Shown piece after piece: positions 57,119 to 63,934 of a DNA stretch of 64,000 nucleotides (position 1 is its first letter; each line of letters opens with the position of its first letter). This stretch comes from a virus. The position numbers and the translations under genes were made by a program. The stretch is from IMG/VR virus record IMGVR_UViG_3300010401_000007, positions 1-64,000 of that record; one strand, 5' to 3'. The notes beneath the pieces are model-generated. The model was not told the DNA's origin, did not search any database, and saw nothing but the letters and a program-made list of their open reading frames with translations.

Positions 57119-58180
57119 TCATCTCCTCGGTATCGGGTAGAACTTGGGGTCGACCTTTCCATTCTTGGGTACTGTACTTACTACCTCGAATGTACTCTTC
57201 ACGGGCGGGGTAAGGATCATGTGGATGAGGAGGACAAAGGCATCTGCTTCATCAGGTGACCGTCCTATCATGTCCTTGAGAGTCAACCTCTTGTCCTTAC
57301 TGTCCCTCTTCTGCTTAGGCGGTAGAATCTGAATCCCGTCCTCGTTATATTGAATGGGGAACTTAGACAGTTGACGGTGTAGCTCTGCTAACTCAGGGGT
57401 GTTTGATGGGATGCCGTATCCTGGTGGATCTTGAAAACCCCCTGACCCAGTGGGAATGGGATTCGGATCGAGAAGCTTGGACGCCTCTGCGTATAGTTGC
57501 ACCCGTCGTGATCGGTATATCGCCTTCTGTTCCTTCAACTCCTTCTCTTCCTCAGAAGAAGGATTCTGGATTAGATTACTTGGCGTCTCCCCGAATCCAA
57601 TCGTCCTGACGGCATACCCCTGATCCCTCAATCGATCGGCGTGCTGCTTCCCACCACCCCCCCTGTCGAACCCCACATTGTAGGCGTATATATTCCATTT
57701 CCTCATGAGTCCGAGACACTGTCCAGTGATGACAGAGGTGTCAGGAGTTCTAAGGCTCTGCAATTCGAGGATACCCCGTATATCTCCAACACAGAAGGCT
57801 GTATTGTCACCACCCTCTCCGACATCCACCCCCATATAGATATCTCCGCATCGTAATGACTCATTACCAGATTGGGGGGGTCGGATACCGTATCGAACGG
57901 TATAAGGCTGCAACTCATTAGCTATCCTCTCGGCTCTCTGTAACCATCCTTGGGGGAATAGGAATAGTCCTGGTCCCTTATAGAACTGGGCGTAGAGTTT
58001 GACCGTCTTCTCATGGTCATTTAGGGTATTGCTCCTCTCTACGAAGTCAGCCCATGACAACACACCGGGGATGACCTGCTCCCCAGTGGGTTGCTGTCCT
58101 GCCGCTATCTGAGCATGAGCTAGTCTCACACTTGGAGACTGCATAGCTGAGATACGGATGATCTTCCTGAATAACCCCAT
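57119..58180 (-). CDS. large terminase, C-terminal nuclease half (separate gene)
   Basis: 353 residues. FRKIIRISAMQSPSVR at 4-19 is the segment that in ordinary large terminases directly follows the ATPase domain. RNase H-fold acidic residues: YMGVDVGEGGDN (D119), NVGFDRGGGG (D172) and SPDEADAF near 312. With the ATPase half (59668-60309) it sums to a normal terminase of about 566 residues. An SDR lies upstream of the start. Three unrelated genes separate the halves. Confidence 0.8.
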   Translation of the reverse strand: MGLFRKIIRISAMQSPSVRLAHAQIAAGQQPTGEQVIPGVLSWADFVERSNTLNDHEKTVKLYAQFYKGPGLFLFPQGWLQRAERIANELQPYTVRYGIRPPQSGNESLRCGDIYMGVDVGEGGDNTAFCVGDIRGILELQSLRTPDTSVITGQCLGLMRKWNIYAYNVGFDRGGGGKQHADRLRDQGYAVRTIGFGETPSNLIQNPSSEEEKELKEQKAIYRSRRVQLYAEASKLLDPNPIPTGSGGFQDPPGYGIPSNTPELAELHRQLSKFPIQYNEDGIQILPPKQKRDSKDKRLTLKDMIGRSPDEADAFVLLIHMILTPPVKSTFEVVSTVPKNGKVDPKFYPIPRR

Positions 58181-58192
58181 GACCGTGTCTAT

Positions 58193-58206
58193 TCTCTGAG
58201 AAAGGG
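58193..58206 (+). repeat. SDR copy
   Basis: Upstream of the terminase nuclease-half start. Confidence 0.75.
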
Positions 58207-58210
58207 GGGA

Positions 58211-58438
58211 CTAGGACGACTTAAGATCCCATAGACATTTAGCGTACTGTTTAGATAAACCTGTCTGTAGACCTAACACCCACTCTAAAGTTCCTATCAT
58301 CAGCTTGGCGGCCGTACTCTTCTGTATGTAGATGGCACAAAGGACTATATCATCGATGGTATTAATTGCGGACTCGTACTGAGATACTACTTTTCTCAAA
58401 GCTTCTAGATCGGTCTTGATATCATCTTCTGTCTTCAT
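58211..58438 (-). CDS. hypothetical helical protein, 75 aa
   Basis: Helical throughout (DIKTDLEALRKVVSQYESAI). One of the three genes lying between the terminase halves. Overlaps the zinc protein by 17 nt, downstream of an SDR. Not recognised. Confidence 0.5.
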   Translation of the reverse strand: MKTEDDIKTDLEALRKVVSQYESAINTIDDIVLCAIYIQKSTAAKLMIGTLEWVLGLQTGLSKQYAKCLWDLKSS

Positions 58439-58646
58439 GTCGCTCCCTCCACTTTCTCTGTTTCTCAGAGAAGTAGTTGATATGAACTAGACACACACTC
58501 TTCTCACCATGTCGAGGACGGCTACAGACTAGACATAGACCCAGTCTTTTCTTCTTCTCCGTCCTAGACCGACCGTTACCCCTACACCGTACACAGGTCT
58601 TATAGGGGTATCGACACCATCTCAGCCGACAGTGGGAACATAACAT
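58422..58646 (-). CDS. zinc-binding protein, 74 aa
   Basis: Start at 58646 (MLCSHCRLRWC) with GGGAG upstream. CSHC, CVRC, CLVC and a following C/H give two zinc sites among basic residues, as in phage HNH-associated zinc proteins, but no nuclease motif is present. C-terminus is an SDR (YFSEKQRK). Between the terminase halves. Confidence 0.5.
   Translation of the reverse strand: MLCSHCRLRWCRYPYKTCVRCRGNGRSRTEKKKRLGLCLVCSRPRHGEKSVCLVHINYFSEKQRKWRERHEDRR
58458..58475 (-). repeat. SDR variant
   Basis: C-terminus of the zinc gene (YFSEKQ), upstream of the start at 58438. Confidence 0.6.
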
Positions 58647-59671
58647 GACTTCTCCCACTCCTGACGACAGTACCTTTTAGCCGCTACCTTCAGCTTATCC
58701 AGTCCTACCATTCGATTACCGTTATACGAGGCTACGATATTACTCGTCCCTTCTGCGATGATCCTCTTACCCTCTTCTGGGAGTAGATCGAATAGACACT
58801 TGGGGAGTACATAAGCTCGATCTAGACCCGGTTCCCCTTGACCCTGTACATACCAGTAACAGTACATCGCACCGTAGATCATCCCTATCACTGGTTCACG
58901 ATCGATGATAGTAATCTCAGCCGGCTCCCGACCGACCACTGGGGCGATGGGATCGAGTCTCCCGTCCCCTTCAACGAGCACCCGGGTCAGGTCGTCCTTC
59001 TCCCACTCTCCCCCGCAGTGGACACACGGCGAGTACCGACTGTCCCAGTCCCACACCTCAACTTTCCCTTGCCCATCACAGTGCGGGCACACCTCACCCA
59101 CCAACTGCCCCACCGTACACCTCACACCCTCCAGCATCCCCCGTCGCACGTACCCCGCCGGTCCGGATTGGGTCGGGTCGTGGGCGAGGAAGCCGGAGTG
59201 GTCCCAGAAGACGTTGAGGCCGGGGAACCACGTCGCATGATGGGTGGTGAGGAGGGTTGATTCACGCTGCCGTCGCGGGGGAATCCGGTTGCCGTCTTCG
59301 TCCCGCGTTCGGTCGATACCGCACGGGCCATTGTGGTGCTGGCCGCCACCCCGGAGTCGCACGCAACCGCCACAGCCACACGTCCGGCGGATTTCGGCAA
59401 TCTGGATCTGGAGGCGGATAAATTCTCCCCTCGCGGTCACGGCGTCGGGGGTGCGGCCGGTGCCGTCACACTGCGGGCATTCGTCACACTCCTCCCACGC
59501 CGCCCGTGACGTTGACCAGATCTTCCCGTCGCACTTGCCGCCGAGCCGGGGGCACTTCACCTCGCCGCCCGTCTCCCCCAACCAGTCCGCCCACACCAAC
59601 CTAATATTGTCATCACTAGGGTTGTCATGAATAGCAGCGAGTAGACCATACTCAGTAGAGGCACTGGTCAT
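58622..59671 (-). CDS. TIGR02996-domain protein with zinc ribbons, host-derived, 349 aa
   Basis: Residues 8-33 (LLAAIHDNPSDDNIRLVWAD, WLGETG) are a clear TIGR02996 domain. Cys clusters (CDECPQCDGTG; CGCGGC; CPHCDGQG; CVHCGG) form zinc ribbons. The stretch about 59040-59620 is far richer in G+C than the flanks, as in Gemmata-type hosts, which suggests recent capture. The ATG overlaps the stop of the terminase ATPase half (ATATGA). It is the first insert between the terminase halves. Confidence 0.65.
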   Translation of the reverse strand: MTSASTEYGLLAAIHDNPSDDNIRLVWADWLGETGGEVKCPRLGGKCDGKIWSTSRAAWEECDECPQCDGTGRTPDAVTARGEFIRLQIQIAEIRRTCGCGGCVRLRGGGQHHNGPCGIDRTRDEDGNRIPPRRQRESTLLTTHHATWFPGLNVFWDHSGFLAHDPTQSGPAGYVRRGMLEGVRCTVGQLVGEVCPHCDGQGKVEVWDWDSRYSPCVHCGGEWEKDDLTRVLVEGDGRLDPIAPVVGREPAEITIIDREPVIGMIYGAMYCYWYVQGQGEPGLDRAYVLPKCLFDLLPEEGKRIIAEGTSNIVASYNGNRMVGLDKLKVAAKRYCRQEWEKSCYVPTVG

Positions 59672-60309
59672 ATGATTAACTCCCCCTTAGGGTACTCCTT
59701 GTCTCCAGCCTCAGTATTGTTCTTCCACCACGTAGAATTATCCGATTCCCAACAGTTACCGATCGCTAGCATTCGATGAAACCACCCAGAGGCCATTGTG
59801 TAATACGAATTGGGAATAGATGAGCATTCATCAGGTAAGAATAGTGTCCTAGGAATCCCATCCCCTGTCTTAGCTACGTGATGACCCTGCATCGAGGCGA
59901 TACGGTCTGGTGAGGCAACCTTACCTACAATATAAGATAGTGGGTCTATCTCACCCTTCTTAGGGCCAGTCATAATCACCCTCTTGATATGAAGGTGATT
60001 GACGATTAGCGGACCCTTGGGGTAGATTAGCGGATATTGACAGTCGTTAATCCAATCCTGCATCTCACCCCAGAGTACCTTCAAGTGGTCTTCACTAGCA
60101 GAAGTGGTAACGATCTTACAGGGAGACCGAGTGAGGAAGAACCAAGGACAGGTGAACCCAGCTACATAGTCCTTGCCCATAACGTTAGCGGCCGGTACGT
60201 AAGTCTCCTTATTCTCAACTACACTCTGTAGTATCTCCTGCTGCTCCTTATAGAACTTCCTCTTAGGCCAACCCCACTGCTGGAACTTAATGGGATCAGC
60301 GGGTTTCAT
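59668..60309 (-). CDS. large terminase, N-terminal ATPase half (separate gene)
   Basis: 213 residues. Walker A variant PAANVMGKDYVAG (G45, K46), Walker B TLFLPDECSS (D160, E161), and the coupling region AIGNCWESDN near 185. The ATPase cuts off after KGELII, exactly where the linker to the nuclease would begin, and the remaining half is the gene at 57119-58180. The stop TGA overlaps the start of the inserted TIGR02996 gene. Confidence 0.8.
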   Translation of the reverse strand: MKPADPIKFQQWGWPKRKFYKEQQEILQSVVENKETYVPAANVMGKDYVAGFTCPWFFLTRSPCKIVTTSASEDHLKVLWGEMQDWINDCQYPLIYPKGPLIVNHLHIKRVIMTGPKKGEIDPLSYIVGKVASPDRIASMQGHHVAKTGDGIPRTLFLPDECSSIPNSYYTMASGWFHRMLAIGNCWESDNSTWWKNNTEAGDKEYPKGELII

Positions 60310-61085
60310 CCTATCGTTCTCCTAGGAGTAGCAGTTAGTGCAGGGTCTTGATATCTACCGTTAAACGACTTGATTAGTTCAGCTAACTCACTACTAGTGA
60401 ACCCTGCAAATGACTCTCTAACAGGAACCAACTTGAGATACTTATCAATCGCCTCCACCTTACTCAACACCTCCTTGGGTACATCCCCATCCCATATCAC
60501 TACTGGTTCTACCTCAATCCATCGACGTAAGAGCCAGATGATACTCTCTGAGAAAGAGGATGACACATTAACGCTACTACACAGATAAGTAGGAATACTG
60601 GACATGTGCCGACCTGATATATTCTGCCACAGATACCGTTCGGACCCTTTATATAGTGGTCGAATATGACCAATACTGTCGTCGCACAGTAATCTCTCCT
60701 CACACCTAGCCCACCTCAAACACTCACTACCCTTCTCCATATCCCACTCATCCCTCACATACCACTCTAACCCTACTGGGCATTGACCCTCCTTTTCCCA
60801 CACCTTACACATCATCAAGAACCGTTCATCATCCTTGAGTCGATCCAACTTATCGAGTTCGGGGTTCATCTTTACTACTTCCTTGAACCACTTACGGAAC
60901 CAGACCTCATCAATGTGGTGATAGGCCAGAACCTTACTATATTTCAGAACTTCTAGAGAGTTGTACTCTACTGACCCATCTCCTACCCCTATTACTTCTA
61001 CTATTTCATTAGGAGTAGTCACTGTGTTAGGTGATTCAATTACACTCGTCCATCTGCTACCTACCTTAATTTCATACGAAGACAT
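60306..61085 (-). CDS. hypothetical protein, 259 aa, paralogue of 61072-61644
   Basis: Start at 61085, AAGGTG upstream. FLMMCKVWEKEGQCPVGLEW and SIIWLLRRWIEVEPVVIWDG are also found, slightly changed, in the next gene. The pattern is loosely like planctomycete short repeat-companion proteins. An SDR is read as SFSES before the second block. Position beside the terminase is unexplained. Confidence 0.45.
   Translation of the reverse strand: MSSYEIKVGSRWTSVIESPNTVTTPNEIVEVIGVGDGSVEYNSLEVLKYSKVLAYHHIDEVWFRKWFKEVVKMNPELDKLDRLKDDERFLMMCKVWEKEGQCPVGLEWYVRDEWDMEKGSECLRWARCEERLLCDDSIGHIRPLYKGSERYLWQNISGRHMSSIPTYLCSSVNVSSSFSESIIWLLRRWIEVEPVVIWDGDVPKEVLSKVEAIDKYLKLVPVRESFAGFTSSELAELIKSFNGRYQDPALTATPRRTIG
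60544..60559 (+). repeat. SDR copy
   Basis: Inside the gene 60306-61085 (SFSES). Confidence 0.75.
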
Positions 61086-61644
61086 GGCAGGCACCTTCCC
61101 AGATCTTACGTTGATCTATAGTCGCTTTAACTTGAGGAGGAAGGACTACATCTAACATATCAGTGTCGGGATCGACTCTTGTAAGGGCCGAATAGTGAAT
61201 CCCATCCTTCTCAATAGTCTGGATTATGACTTGAGGATCTCTCACCACTACCGGCCGTACCTCGTCCCACCGCCGGATTAGCCAGAGAATCGCATCGGGG
61301 AATGTATCGAATTTGGTTATAGTCGATCGATCACGATATATACAGTCAGGAATATCGCACCTATTCGTATAGATCCCTACTCGACACCAGCAGTAGAATT
61401 TATCACTAGATAATAGATCGATAAATATAGGACACACCCCACCGTCCTGTAACTCATTGAACGAGAAGTTATTTCTATCCGGCTCCAAATAACACCACAA
61501 CACCGCCTCGGCCGCCCACTCCAGGTCCATCTCATCCTTCAACCACAGATAGAGTCCATAAGGTGCCCTCCCTTCAGTCTCCCAGATCTTACATAGGGCG
61601 ATGAAGTTGGGTTCATGGATGAGATTAGCGATCATCTTATTCAT
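61072..61644 (-). CDS. hypothetical protein, 190 aa, paralogue of 60306-61085
   Basis: FIALCKIWETEGRAPYGLYL (13-32) and AILWLIRRWDEVRPVVVRD (near 113-131) correspond to blocks of its neighbour. Cysteines in VCPIF and FYCWC. SDR at the preceding junction. Function unknown. Confidence 0.45.
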   Translation of the reverse strand: MNKMIANLIHEPNFIALCKIWETEGRAPYGLYLWLKDEMDLEWAAEAVLWCYLEPDRNNFSFNELQDGGVCPIFIDLLSSDKFYCWCRVGIYTNRCDIPDCIYRDRSTITKFDTFPDAILWLIRRWDEVRPVVVRDPQVIIQTIEKDGIHYSALTRVDPDTDMLDVVLPPQVKATIDQRKIWEGACHVFV

Positions 61645-62282
61645 TCTACACCCTCTTTCTCAGAGACAGGTTCCGGAGTCTGCCCCGTTAACTCCACAAT
61701 TCTCGGTCCCACAGGATCTACTACATCACTCTTCCCACACAGTCGATCCCAGTAGTCAGGAGGCATAGTATTGACCACCTCATCGTCGAGTTGAGGTAGA
61801 GTCGTCTTGACATCTCCCCCTAACCGAAGGAGATTGATCCTGTCTCTTATACACCCTTGGATAATCATTAGAAACCTAGGATCACCCGTCTGCCCCCTTA
61901 CCTGCCGCTTAATAGTTACCTCTCCAGGTTGCTTCTCTATCCTATTCTCACCAGTAGGTACACCTCTCCTACCCAGCACTGGAATCGACTTGTAATAGTG
62001 AGTCTTCTCGATACTCTTCACCTCAGCGTCAGCACATGACTTCTCCCATGAGTCCCAAGCTGATGCCTCTACTAAGTCCACCCGAGCTAGCTCCCCACTG
62101 ATCAGAGTCCGTAGATCCTCCCCCATCTCTTTCAGCCATCTATCCCGAGTCCTCTTCAAGTCACCTGTTACTACCGCCCGGCTAACCCCGAGCTTGGTGG
62201 CGATCTCCTGGTGTGAGGCACCCGTCAGGTACAGAGCAACGATAGTCCTCTGCCTCTGGATCAGTTGATACTCGTTCGGCAT
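61641..62282 (-). CDS. small terminase subunit (probable)
   Basis: 213 residues. N-terminal helix-turn-helix (LYLTGASHQEIATKLGVSRA, 17-36) with recognition helix, then a helical oligomerisation region (SAWDSWEKSCADAEV) and acidic C-terminus ending in an SDR (VSEKEGVE). Small terminases recognise pac or cos sites. Position at the head of the packaging block supports it. Confidence 0.65.
   Translation of the reverse strand: MPNEYQLIQRQRTIVALYLTGASHQEIATKLGVSRAVVTGDLKRTRDRWLKEMGEDLRTLISGELARVDLVEASAWDSWEKSCADAEVKSIEKTHYYKSIPVLGRRGVPTGENRIEKQPGEVTIKRQVRGQTGDPRFLMIIQGCIRDRINLLRLGGDVKTTLPQLDDEVVNTMPPDYWDRLCGKSDVVDPVGPRIVELTGQTPEPVSEKEGVE
61651..61667 (-). repeat. SDR copy
   Basis: C-terminus of the small terminase (VSEKEG), upstream of the start at 61644. 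Confidence 0.75.
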
Positions 62283-62312
62283 GACAGGATGTCATTCTCT
62301 GATAGGATGTCA
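62282..62312. promoter_or_regulatory. two operator-like repeats at the packaging-operon start
   Basis: TGACAGGATGTCA (62282-62294) and TGATAGGATGTCA (62300-62312) are dyad-like 13-mers, 18 nt apart; the first overlaps the small-terminase start codon. The rest of 62313-62503 holds no gene and no other clear element. Confidence 0.4.
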
Positions 62313-62503
62313 GAGCATCGGATTAGGATGATCTGAGAGGGATGATTGGTACGCTATTTTCGTGACCACCTCGAATTCTAGTACGATTCCCTACCAGTTG
62401 TCCATTATAAAAACAGACCACTAGAGGCGATCGGCACCGAATCTGCTTACCACCAAGTTAGAAGAGTCTACCGTACTATCTAGGAATTTTCTAGGATTCG
62501 GGG

Positions 62504-62532
62504 TTGCCTCAGAAGTGGGCAGAGACTAAATT
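62504..62532 (+). promoter_or_regulatory. sigma70-type promoter for the winged-helix gene
   Basis: TTGCCT (62504-62509), 17-nt spacer, TAAATT (62527-62532), 36 nt before the ATG at 62569. Same GGGGTTGC context and spacing as the promoter at 11842, and both lie near a TAGGAATT or AGGAATTCC dyad. Confidence 0.5.
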
Positions 62533-62568
62533 GAACTGTACAGAACTGAGGCATCGACCGGAGAACAT

Positions 62569-62868
62569 ATGGAACTAGATCTCACCCCCTTCCAGAAACG
62601 GAAGTCCCCCATCCGAGTCCTACAGGTACTCTCTCAAGCCGTAGGACCGATGGCCCGTAAGACCATCGCCCCACTCACGGGGTTGATGATGGAGAACGAA
62701 CGTATCCCCAGTGAGACGAACACCTACAAGTTCCTCACCTCGGAGAAGTACGTCACCGAGAAGGATCTTACCTTCGACGATGACCATACCGAGACTGTGT
62801 ACGCCATTACCCAGAAGGGTCGTAAGGTACTAGAGGAGATGAGTAAGCTACCAGTCGAGATTAAGTAA
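62569..62868 (+). CDS. winged-helix DNA-binding protein, 99 aa
   Basis: CGGAG precedes the ATG. RVLQVLSQAVGPMARKTIAP, then YKFLTSEKYVTEKDL and YAITQKGRKVLEEM, is a winged-helix layout with a wing and final helix, as in PadR or phage regulators. Own promoter and terminator, opposite in direction to the packaging operon, so a regulator of that operon is plausible. Confidence 0.6.
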   Translation: MELDLTPFQKRKSPIRVLQVLSQAVGPMARKTIAPLTGLMMENERIPSETNTYKFLTSEKYVTEKDLTFDDDHTETVYAITQKGRKVLEEMSKLPVEIK

Positions 62869-62881
62869 CCCACCAACTATT

Positions 62882-62914
62882 AACCCCACCCTGATCGGTG
62901 GGGTTATTTATTTT
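62882..62914 (+). terminator. rho-independent terminator
   Basis: AACCCCACC (62882-62890), 6-nt loop, GGTGGGGTT (62897-62905), then ATTTATTTT. It follows the winged-helix gene by 13 nt and merges into an SDR copy. Confidence 0.75.
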
Positions 62915-62928
62915 CTGAGAAAGAGAGT
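62911..62928 (+). repeat. SDR copy
   Basis: Directly after the terminator at 62882. Confidence 0.75.
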
Positions 62929-62931
62929 GAA

Positions 62932-63165
62932 TTACGGTATTGGACCCCTATTCACATTGACCATATAAACCCAACCCGGCTTGATCACATGTAGATTCCC
63001 CTTCTTATCTGATATCAACATCCCATCTCCATCCTGTTTCTCATACATCACTGTTGCAGGGTTAACTATATTTACCCAAGTATCAGGTACATACAGAAAT
63101 CGTACTTCATGTACCGTGTCTGAGTATGGGTACTCTTTATTAGGTTCCATGTGTATCATCTTCAT
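62932..63165 (-). CDS. hypothetical protein, 77 aa
   Basis: Start at 63165, AAGGGA eight bases upstream. Beta-rich (EVRFLYVPDTWVNIVNPATV) with a closing VIKPGWVYMV. Its start overlaps the end of the Mom-like gene. Not recognised. Confidence 0.5.
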   Translation of the reverse strand: MKMIHMEPNKEYPYSDTVHEVRFLYVPDTWVNIVNPATVMYEKQDGDGMLISDKKGNLHVIKPGWVYMVNVNRGPIP

Positions 63166-63934
63166 TCACTAATCCCTTCTTCGGGTAAGGAACTCGTAAC
63201 CTCTCTACCTCTCGTCTCATCTTCTTATCGAGCGGCATCAAGTATCGGTGCTTACTACTACCCATGACCTTACAGTGTGAGTGATTGACCTTGGTCCCGT
63301 GACGGTGGATCAAGGTACGACCGTGTACCCTACCCTCCCCTGGTATCCAGTATTCCCCCGCTGCCGTACTCATCCCCGTGTAGACCCAATTCCCAGCTTG
63401 GTAGATGACTCCTACATGCTCCTGGTCAGGGTCAGCGTAGGAGATCACTAGTCTTAGATCCGGATACCGTCCGCGGAGTAGGCGTAGACACTCACTAACG
63501 ATCTTCGTGACTGGGGTCTTGTGGGAACGGAGAGCAATGCGAGCCAGTTCGCAGCCTTCACGGTTCTCGATACCGTACCGTTTGAACATTCGATCCATAC
63601 CGACACCAAATACAACTGCCCCCCGATAATCCATATCCTCCCAGACTCCGAGGTGTACCAACTTACTTCGGGGCATAGTTTTAGAGTAGTGCCAGTTGGT
63701 GACAGAGTACACTGCTGCTTCATAGGTACACCAATCGACTCGGAGTTGACACGGTTCCCCCGTATGTTTTCTCTGAGAAAGAGGACTAGTCGTCTCCTCG
63801 GCAGATCTTATCTGGGCAGCTTGCGAAAGTACCTGTGGAGTTGGTCCATATTTTAAGTTCTGTCCCGCATGAGTTACATCGGATAGAGGGAGTAGTCTCG
63901 GTGGGAGTCTGGGCACGGTCCTTCTCCTTCTCAT
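63140..63934 (-). CDS. Mom-like DNA-modification protein
   Basis: Up to 264 residues. AAVYSVTNWHYSKTMPRSKL (74-93), then VHLGVWEDMDYRGAVVFGVG and YADPDQEHVGVIYQAGNWVY near 175, match the phage Mu Mom family, a GNAT-fold enzyme that modifies adenine and blocks host restriction. The only in-frame ATG (63934) lies 150 nt inside the overlapping zinc-finger gene; the conserved domain begins near 63740, just after an SDR (LSQRKHTG), so the true start may be a non-AUG codon there. Confidence 0.7.
   Translation of the reverse strand: MRRRRTVPRLPPRLLPLSDVTHAGQNLKYGPTPQVLSQAAQIRSAEETTSPLSQRKHTGEPCQLRVDWCTYEAAVYSVTNWHYSKTMPRSKLVHLGVWEDMDYRGAVVFGVGMDRMFKRYGIENREGCELARIALRSHKTPVTKIVSECLRLLRGRYPDLRLVISYADPDQEHVGVIYQAGNWVYTGMSTAAGEYWIPGEGRVHGRTLIHRHGTKVNHSHCKVMGSSKHRYLMPLDKKMRREVERLRVPYPKKGLVNEDDTHGT
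63768..63785 (+). repeat. SDR copy
   Basis: At the end of the zinc-finger gene, inside the mom-like frame (LSQRK). Confidence 0.8.

Noticed and set aside
58180-59668. Intron or intein explaining the split terminase
   Set aside because: The ATPase half ends with its own stop overlapping the next start, the nuclease half has its own start and SDR, and no intein or group I intron motifs were seen. Gene fission by insertion is simpler.
255-63785. SDR copies considered as a CRISPR array or tandem repeat
   Set aside because: Copies are dispersed over the whole window with irregular spacing and no unique spacers; no cas genes are present.
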